From Guillardia theta CCMP2712 (Eukaryota; Cryptophyceae; Pyrenomonadales; Geminigeraceae): 64,000 nt of DNA. The stretch covers positions 3,263 through 67,262 of the forward strand of contig NW_005434539.1 in the NCBI RefSeq assembly GCF_000315625.1. Reading direction: 5' to 3'. The position numbers and the translations under genes are program-made. Positions 57,299 through 64,000 of this stretch are shown here, in pieces (position 1 is the first letter of the stretch; every line of letters starts with the position of its first letter). Under the pieces are notes generated by a model. The model saw only the letters and a list, made by a program, of their open reading frames with translations, was not told the origin of the DNA and did no database searches.

Positions 57299-57519
57299 TC
57301 GGTCAAGGGCACACAATTCGCTGATGGAGCCGATTTAGATGAATGACAAGACGACCAATGGTTCCGAGTTCAACGAGTATCATAGTATATTTCAACTGCC
57401 GCAGTGAAGCCTTTCAAGTTTTTCAAACGGCAAGCGCCCTTCAAGTGTTGTTTTCCATCTAAGATGATGAAGTTGAATGAATATTTTATTAGAAAATTTT
57501 CACAATCACTGACCTCAGA

Positions 57520-58160
57520 ATCGGCCGGGCCGGGATCCGCCGGCGGAGTCCAGCGGCCGCGATTGGCCCGGGCCCGCCAAGTCACAGTGGTGACTCGCCC
57601 GTAGTCGGACGGGTCAGTGTGTCCGCCCGGTCACCAGTAGTACCGTAACCGTACTGTGCGGCGGCCAGGACAACGCGCCGCGGGCCCGGTTGACTCCGGC
57701 CGCGGCCCCGGCCGACTCGGCGGCGAGTCGGACTGCCAGTGCCAGGAGGAGTCCGGAGGCTACTGAGTGGTAGTTAGTCAGAGGCACGCGCGTGACGCGT
57801 GCCGCGGGCAGTTCACTGGCCGCGGGAGTCGCCGGACCGACGGTCCGACGGCGGCGTCATACCGTACGGTAGTGTAACCGTGAACCGTGAACCGTGCCCC
57901 CCCCCCCCCCACACACACACACACCGTGCCGGCCCGGGCGCGGGCCCGGCGGCGCCGGTGACTCACTCGGTTCAAACCAAGCCGGGCTCTGCCCTGAGTG
58001 TCGGACTGCTGGGCCCCGCCCCCCGGGCCCCCGCCGTAGCCGGGACTCACTGTCAGTGACTCGGGACCTGGACTCCCGAGACGGTCCGATCGGTCCGATC
58101 GGCCGAGTACTCGGCTCAAACTCCCGTTCGTACTTGTTCACCCCAAACTTAACTGATACC
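57520..58160. promoter_or_regulatory. GC-rich palindromic-word island I
   Basis: CGGGCCCGG, TACCGTAACCGTAC, ATACCGTACGGTAG and GTGACTCGGG words, with a short CA repeat at 57910-57924. It lies downstream of RWP-RK gene 2 and upstream of RAMP4. Confidence 0.45.
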
Positions 58161-59275
58161 TTCACTTAACTCCGTAGTAAGTTTTGAGAGCAGAAGTACC
58201 GAAACAATTATAGTCAATGACTTTGATACTACCATGATTGATGCACCCCCTGGTACTGGTTTCACTACCAGGTTCTAGAACAACTACCATGATCCAAAAT
58301 GTAGGGGTGGGTATGAAAAATGATAATCTAAAAAAGGTGGGGGTCGTCGAATCTGGAAGTTCTGTAAACAAATCATGCCAAGAGATGAAATTTACCGAAT
58401 CATGCTATAGTAAATTATGGCAGAGTCAGGACCCTTTGATTCACAAACAAAATCGTCCGACCAAGTGCCATTAAATATTGAAAAAGGGGGTAGGGTGAAT
58501 GACAAGGAGGGGAGTAGCAGGGTAGGGGCCTTTGGGATAGGGGTTACAAATCAACTATGGGGTTGGGGTGGATAAATTGTGGGTGGTCCAATGGGGAAAG
58601 CGTTGACAATAAAGGGTAGGGTAGTAAGGTTGTAGGGGGTAGGGGGTAGTGCTGCTCGAGCTGAGGCCATGGGTGACGTCTGAAAGGGAGTGAAGTGAGC
58701 GGGGATGAGGCCACTTTATTGAGGCATGGAGGGCAGCGACAGAGAATACAGATTCTTCTATTGGGGTACTAATGTAAATGGACAATGTGTTGAGGTCCGC
58801 CCTTGGAGGACGGGGGACGGGTTAACATGCGGGGGGAAATATGGAGGAACCCACGAGAACGCATGCGTGCAAGGGAGGGAGAGGAGGGAGGGGAGGGAGG
58901 GGAGAACAGAGAAATTTCTGTGCTCTCATGGGATATTCTGACTGTTGTCCATGCGCTCAATGGTTGTAATGGATGGAACAAGTCTTTGCATACAAACGAA
59001 TTGATAACGAATGAAGCGTGGAGTGGCGAGGGGCAGTTTCGGGAGCTAGGAGGTAGCGAGCAGGGCTGTAATGATAACAAGTTAAATGCATGGTGGAAAA
59101 TAGTCTAGAATCGCACCAAGCAAGGGCAAGCTCAGGATGATCGCAGGGGAATCAGAAGAATTTGAGTTCATGACGAAATGGTGGCCGTTTTATTAACCAG
59201 TCTTCCTTCTGCACAAGCGCGCACTCCTAACTTGTTTGTTGTTTCAGACATTTCTCTTCAAAATCTCACATAGCC
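58161..59275. other. Intergenic region with G-rich GGGGTAGG tract, upstream of RAMP4
   Basis: GGGTAGGG, GGGGTGGG and TAGGGGTTAC words from about 58290 to 58660. The rest shows no gene. Confidence 0.5.
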
Positions 59276-59701
59276 ATGTCTGGATCAAGGAAAGGAAGTC
59301 TCAAGCAGAAGAGTGAACGCTTTGACTCGAACATCAACAAGCGGGGGAATGTGAAGCTCTGTAAGTGCCTGATTGTTTTGTTTACAAACTCCCATACGAG
59401 CCCCCCCCCCCCCTGTGTCGATTTTTTGCCTCCCTGTCTGGTAGAAATGATTCAGCCGTCTCTCTACCACTTCGTTTGTGATCCTTGCAGAAGCTGGTAT
59501 GTTCATATCTGACCTGAGTTGCTTGTCAGCCTCCAAGAAGGAGAAGCAGTTCACTGTCGGACCGGTGAGAAAGCTCTTGCGCCCTCCTCTTTGTCTCATC
59601 CTCTCCTTCAGATTGTACTTGCCTTCTTCTTGTTTGTGGTCGTCGGATCCTCGCTCCTTCAGATCATCCGTCAAGCTCAGAGCGGTCAGATGGAGGGATA
59701 A
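59276..59701 (+). CDS. RAMP4/SERP1-family ER translocon-associated protein
   Basis: Exons 59276-59360, 59530-59564 and 59612-59701 give 69 residues in frame, close to the 66 of animal RAMP4. The product starts MSGSRKGSLKQKSERFDSNI, has the family NKRGNVK turn, then SKKEKQFTVGP, and a C-terminal TM anchor (IVLAFFLFVVVGSSLLQII) ending RQAQSGQMEG. RAMP4 is a tail-anchored ER protein bound to Sec61 and ribosomes that helps membrane-protein biogenesis and stress tolerance. The first intron could instead contain a six-base mini-exon, but the direct splice fits better. Confidence 0.9.
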
Positions 59702-60115
59702 AGTGATGTGAAATCTCGATAGGTCACAGTCCCAAGTGAATGAAACAAACCATGAATGAGCAAGAGCGATAGGGAAACAGGGAAATGACGAGGAACCAAG
59801 AAGAGGAGGGTCAAGGAGCGAGATCACGGATGTGAAGGCGTTGTTTGTGAGGTTTGAGTGGAGAGAGGGAGTGCACCTATGTTGTCGTAGGCGAGTCAGG
59901 TCAAGATGCGCCGAGTTTCTTTCATTCTGATGACTGCACGTTGAGATGCAGAAGAAGTTTGACGCTCTGCCTTCCCCGATCCTCCAGCGTCACCTCAACT
60001 CTCCCTCCTCTACTCTGCCGCCACAGCCTCGAGGGAGTAGTGATAGTCTGCCCCATCATCTTGGGGATGCCTACTCGCCCTCCTCCTCTTGCCCGTCCCA
60101 TCACACCGTGACAGG

Positions 60116-62707
60116 TCAGCATGACCTTGTCGTCATTAAGGCGCAGAGAGCTCGCCGCTTCCTGCCATGTCGCCGTGTGTTGACCCTGCGGCACGATGAG
60201 TAGGAGCAGGAGCCTTCACCTCCAGTTAGTTTCACCTGTGACTCCTCCACTCGCGTCATGCTCGTCTTCAGCGTCTCCGTCAGTGTAGCTGACCTGCTGG
60301 ACATGGCAAAGATGGTGACTTGGAGGAGGGAAGGAGGCTCTTCGGACCGGATCACCACAGCTCGCAGGATAGACAGAGAGACAGCGGCCGAGTCAGGGCG
60401 ATGAGAGCAGGGGAGGAAGAGAGTCCGAGCGGAGGACTGGAGCTCAGCAATCTCATGTCCAACAACGTCCATCCACTCAGCGAATCTCTTCCTGTGATAC
60501 AGTGACTCCAGCCTCAGTTTGCACATCTCCTCCATAGTCTCCAGGTGCAGCCGAAGAGACGACACAGCTAGAGCGATCATGTCCTCCAGCTCTTCCTCTT
60601 CGTCCCGCTCTGCTGGATGGGTCTGGCCCTGCGAGGAGGAGATCTCCTCCAAGTCGAGGATGTGCAGCCCTGCTGCGATCTTCTTTTCGAGCACGCTTGT
60701 CGCATCTTTCAAGTTATCTGTTGGCCTTGCAGCCCTAGCTACCTGTCTCGGCTGCTTTTCTTGCAGCATGCTCGTGAACAGGTCCTTGAGCTCTCTATCC
60801 AACTCTGACAGCTGAGAGGAGAGCATGCGGGCTGCGGGTAACACCGACATGTCCTCTAACCCTCCGCTAGGTAGTCGCCTTACAGCAGCCATGGGAGTCA
60901 CGAAACCTTCGCCCATGCCGCCACTTCCCCGTGAGCTCCTACCGCCCGCAAGCTTGTCGAGCCCTGACGAGATTGCGCAGCAGAGCTGCTGGCAGGAGCT
61001 TTGGAGCTCCGGGTGAAACTTGTCGAGTCTGAGGTCAGAGGAGGCGTTGAGGAGGAGGTCGAAGAAGGAGAAGCTGAAGCTCTTGCCTCCAGTCGTCGCC
61101 ATCTCAATCCCGACACACAGCTGGTACAAGTCTGTAAGCAAGCCTCTCAACACCTCCATGCTCTCAGTCATGCCGACTTCGCTCGATCGGACATGCTGCT
61201 TGAAGTACCGATACGTCTCTTGCTTGACCTTGTCGAGCTCATGTCCCATGAAGTTCAGCTCTTTGAAGATCTCGAGCGTGAAGGGGAAGAGCAGAGTCTC
61301 CGACTGCTTCGCCTTGTCAAGCGTCACATAGATTGACTCCAGCTGGGAGCGCAAGGACTTCACTTCCTCGTCGTGCTCTCGAATCATCTCTTGTATCCAC
61401 TCTTGATCATCCTCTGGGTCAGCCGGGCACGTCGCCAAGAGGTGGGGGTTGGCGAGCTGAGAACTATGCTGCCTCTCATTTGACGAGGTTCTTCTGGCAA
61501 ACTCCACCAGCTGGGCTGAGCGGTTGACGTCGAAGCAATGCTCCATCCTCGACACGTCATCAACAGCCTTGACGTGCAGCTTCAGACACTCTTCTGACTT
61601 CTGCTTGACCTTGAAGCTCAAGAACTTGTTCTCGTGCACTGAAGTGCTCAGGGCATGCTCGATGCTCTGGTTTCTTTCTTGCAGCTGCAAAGTTGCTGAC
61701 TGCACCTGCAGCAGACTGCTCTCCACACCGGCAAGTTTCTCTTCAGCACTTCTCAGCTCGTCGCTGAGTTGATAAAACACCCGGTCATTCTCCCACTTAT
61801 TTACAAACAGCCTTCGCTCCATCGACTTGTTCTCTGATTGGAACTTGTCCATGTTGGATGAGTTCTGAGCAGAGAGTTCTTCTAACTCTGCTGTCATCTG
61901 GTAGATAGCGCTGGATGCCTCCTCCAAGTCTTCAGACAGTCGGCTTGTTTCTATCCGGCTCTCGAGCAGCTTCTGCCGCAGAGTTTTGTTCTCCGCTTGC
62001 AAGCTCTGATTCCTCTGCTGCGTCTCGTCCAGCTCCTCCAGCAGCTGGCACTCCTTTTGGCTAGCGTAGTAGAGATCTTGCTTCAGCCTCCACACCTGAT
62101 CCTCGTACATGGACGTCAACTCGTTCTTCTCGACAATGAAGTTCAGCTCCATCTCTCTCGTGAACTCCAACAGCTCTCGCTCCAAGGCCATCATGTCCTG
62201 CTTCGCCCGGTCCGCCATTATCTCACAAGCTCTCTTCACCTCATCCGAGGTCTTGTTGCCGTTCCCGTAAGGATCCCTCCCCCCGTCACTCGCGTCGAAG
62301 CTTTCGCTGTTCGCCTCCTCCACGCTGATTGAGTTTCTTGCTCGCAGCGCCTCCTCTATCGATGATCGTGACGGCGACGTCTTGCTGATCAGCTCATGCC
62401 ACAACCCCAGCTCCCCCTCCGCGCTCCCCCGCCCATCTTCCAACATGTGCGAGCGATTGCGCGAGCGCTCGGGGGTGCGGAGGATCTCGAACTTCTGGGA
62501 GAAGCACTCGCTTACAAGAGGCTCCTGTGCTCTGACGGCTGTCGACGCGTCCGGCGACTCCAAATCAACACTTGAAAGCAAGTCTGAGGACCCGAGGCCG
62601 TCAACAGTTAGTGTGAGATGACTGAAATGCTGGTCAAGAGTCTCATCTAGCGTCTCCCCCGTATCAGCATCTTCTTGCTCAATCGCTCTCTCGTCGCTCT
62701 CCTCCAT
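60116..62707 (-). CDS. Long coiled-coil protein, unknown function
   Basis: ATG at 62707 opens MEESDERAIEQEDADTGETL and a nearly intron-free frame of about 860 residues. Residues about 170-480 are strongly coiled-coil (heptads such as ELLEFTREMELNFIVEKNEL and QSLQAENKTLRQKLLE). The rest is helical with acidic patches (HPAERDEEEELEDMIALAV). No catalytic or named domain is visible. The 3' end is uncertain: a splice near 60223 could lead to a stop at about 60137 or into a frame ending at 59922 (QHTATWQEAASSLRLNDDKV). A cytoskeletal or centrosomal/tethering role is a guess from the coil only. Confidence 0.75.
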   Translation of the reverse strand: MEESDERAIEQEDADTGETLDETLDQHFSHLTLTVDGLGSSDLLSSVDLESPDASTAVRAQEPLVSECFSQKFEILRTPERSRNRSHMLEDGRGSAEGELGLWHELISKTSPSRSSIEEALRARNSISVEEANSESFDASDGGRDPYGNGNKTSDEVKRACEIMADRAKQDMMALERELLEFTREMELNFIVEKNELTSMYEDQVWRLKQDLYYASQKECQLLEELDETQQRNQSLQAENKTLRQKLLESRIETSRLSEDLEEASSAIYQMTAELEELSAQNSSNMDKFQSENKSMERRLFVNKWENDRVFYQLSDELRSAEEKLAGVESSLLQVQSATLQLQERNQSIEHALSTSVHENKFLSFKVKQKSEECLKLHVKAVDDVSRMEHCFDVNRSAQLVEFARRTSSNERQHSSQLANPHLLATCPADPEDDQEWIQEMIREHDEEVKSLRSQLESIYVTLDKAKQSETLLFPFTLEIFKELNFMGHELDKVKQETYRYFKQHVRSSEVGMTESMEVLRGLLTDLYQLCVGIEMATTGGKSFSFSFFDLLLNASSDLRLDKFHPELQSSCQQLCCAISSGLDKLAGGRSSRGSGGMGEGFVTPMAAVRRLPSGGLEDMSVLPAARMLSSQLSELDRELKDLFTSMLQEKQPRQVARAARPTDNLKDATSVLEKKIAAGLHILDLEEISSSQGQTHPAERDEEEELEDMIALAVSSLRLHLETMEEMCKLRLESLYHRKRFAEWMDVVGHEIAELQSSARTLFLPCSHRPDSAAVSLSILRAVVIRSEEPPSLLQVTIFAMSSRSATLTETLKTSMTRVEESQVKLTGGEGSCSYSSCRRVNTRRHGRKRRALCALMTTRSC

Positions 62708-63226
62708 TGCAACTAGGGGCAGCTGGACGCTACTACAACCACTGGTCGTACATCCATGTACTGATTCAGTTTGGTTCTAGCTGTCAAGGTCGGTAACAAC
62801 CAATGTGAGGAGCAACAGGAGCTGGTCAAGGTCGCATGAAACAAGAGGCGGTCGGCAGCTGGTCCACCTCGTCTCCTCTCTCCTCTTCCCATCCTCCTCC
62901 CGCCATCTTCATCACCTTAGTGAGATATTCCTCCATGCCCGAGTTTCCGTCCGGCACGCAAGGACCTACTAGACCTACACGAGGCTGCGCCGAGCCTGCA
63001 TCTCATTGACACTGAAGTAGCCGCCGGGCGGCCGTACGGTCGTGACAGCAGTGCCCACACTAGCAGAGGTCAGACGAGAACTGATGGGTCAAGCAGATCA
63101 AGGGAGTGAAAGAAATCATGTGGTGCAATTTAGTTCAGATTCATATCTTTTCAACAAGACGTGAACTCTAGAGCCGGAATCAGTTAGTTTGGCACAAGAC
63201 GAGAAGCTCACTGGAGCTACGCTAGC
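62708..63226. other. Intergenic region upstream of the coiled-coil gene
   Basis: A brief GC-rich patch with GCCGCCGGGCGGCCGTACGGTC at about 63018-63040 resembles the islands. Otherwise nothing is seen. Confidence 0.35.
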
Positions 63227-64000
63227 TCAGCACATGAACCCTCCCGAGTCGTCGCGGCCATCAGGCCCAGGCATTCCGCCCGCGCCACCTCGACCAGCTG
63301 GAACTTTGTACATGTTGGCCGGAGACATGGGCCCCTTCTGTCCAGGAGGCATCTGTTGCTGCTGCATCGGGCGACCGCCCGGTGCCTGGTGAGGCTGTGC
63401 ACGACCAGCCTGCAAGCGAAGACAGTTAAAACCAAACCTGGAAAGGAACATAGCAAGAGGAGGAACAAGGGAGGACAAGAAGGAATCACCTGATTATAAA
63501 CCTTGTCAGAGATGTTGGGGCGACCCTGGCTCTCGTGAAGCGAAGGAGTGAACACCTGATTTGCGCCGAGGGTGGTCGGGTTGGCATCCGACGGGCCATG
63601 CTTGTCATGGGAGGAGTGGTTGGCAATCAACCTCTGTGGCTGTCGAGATGCCTCAGAGCAAGCCTTGGTCAGGTGAAGGTTCCAGTCGAACTTGTCGTAT
63701 TTGATAATGAAGTTGTTGGATCGCGCCACGTCCATGAGCTCCTCCTTCATTCCTTCCGGCATGAATGAAGCATAGTAGGCCTACAGACATGTCAGGATCC
63801 CTAAGCATGCCGCATCAACTCTCTTACAAGGATCTCCTGCTTATTGAAGCCGAAGTCATCTTTGTACCACTTGAAGATCTTTGGCAGGACGACTTCGCAC
63901 ACTCTTCGCCCCGAGCCCGAGAAGGACGCAGCCTGCTGCATGCGGAGGCGGTTCTTGGGGGCATTGGTTGTCAAATATTCTATCGCAGCCTGTTGCAAGG
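63227..64000 (-). CDS. DUF547-domain protein, C-terminal part (runs off the window)
   Basis: Exons 63828-64000 (open at the window edge), 63490-63780 and 63227-63408 are joined by GT-AG introns in phase. The readable DUF547-type signature is VLPKIFKWYKDDFGFNKQEI, then a short helical spacer (PEGMKEELMDV) and FIIKYDKFDWNLHLTKA. The tail is Ser/His/Pro-rich and Gln/Gly-rich, ending GPDGRDDSGGFMC at TGA 63227-63229. DUF547 proteins are found in plants, algae and bacteria; their biochemical role is not established. Confidence 0.82.

Overview
The window is nuclear DNA of a photosynthetic, flagellated protist, most likely a cryptophyte alga such as Guillardia theta. Four things point that way. A triose-phosphate/phosphate-translocator-type gene begins with a two-part plastid leader, a signal peptide followed by phenylalanine at the expected cleavage site, as in algae with red secondary plastids. 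Ciliary genes are present (IFT121 and a radial-spoke RSP7-like protein). RWP-RK regulators are present. Genes are packed with phase-consistent introns, many only 44-54 nt long. The species is inferred from these traits; no alignment was run.

Layout, left to right: tail of an unknown + gene (3-140); mTERF gene (-); helix-turn-helix/AT-hook gene 1 (+); RSP7-like EF-hand gene (-); four-TM protein (+); ionotropic glutamate-receptor-like channel (+); a very large cyclic-nucleotide-binding/ankyrin channel gene that joins two channel modules in tandem (-, 13.96-23.70 kb); PH-domain single-repeat voltage-gated channel with EF-hand (+); helix-turn-helix/AT-hook genes 2 and 3 (-); QSOX-like thiol oxidase (+, intronless); elongin B (+); plastid phosphate translocator (-, with a 100-N assembly gap and a stray J-domain exon in one intron); NRAMP metal transporter (+); IFT121/WDR35 (-); RWP-RK gene 1 (-); beta-helix-like multi-exon gene (+); RWP-RK gene 2 (+); RAMP4/SERP1 (+); coiled-coil protein (-); DUF547 protein (-, runs off the window).

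The most unusual non-coding feature is a set of GC-rich islands built from short palindromic words (GGCCCGGGCC-like, TACCGTACGGTA-like, GACTCAGTGAC-like). They lie in five of six head-to-head intergenic regions and in none of seven tail-to-tail ones. A 20-bp AT-rich element recurs inside or at the edge of them, and C-rich/G-rich CCACCC/GGGTGG tracts often flank them. They look like a lineage-specific, often bidirectional promoter architecture. One 0.32-kb stretch (46755-47073) has this element inside long terminal inverted repeats.

The genes do not form an operon or one pathway. Themes are membrane excitability and calcium (three channel genes plus EF-hand proteins), cilium building, organelle gene expression and transport, secretory-pathway folding and translocation (QSOX, RAMP4), and two lineage-expanded regulator families (RWP-RK and the RDIW/AT-hook family).
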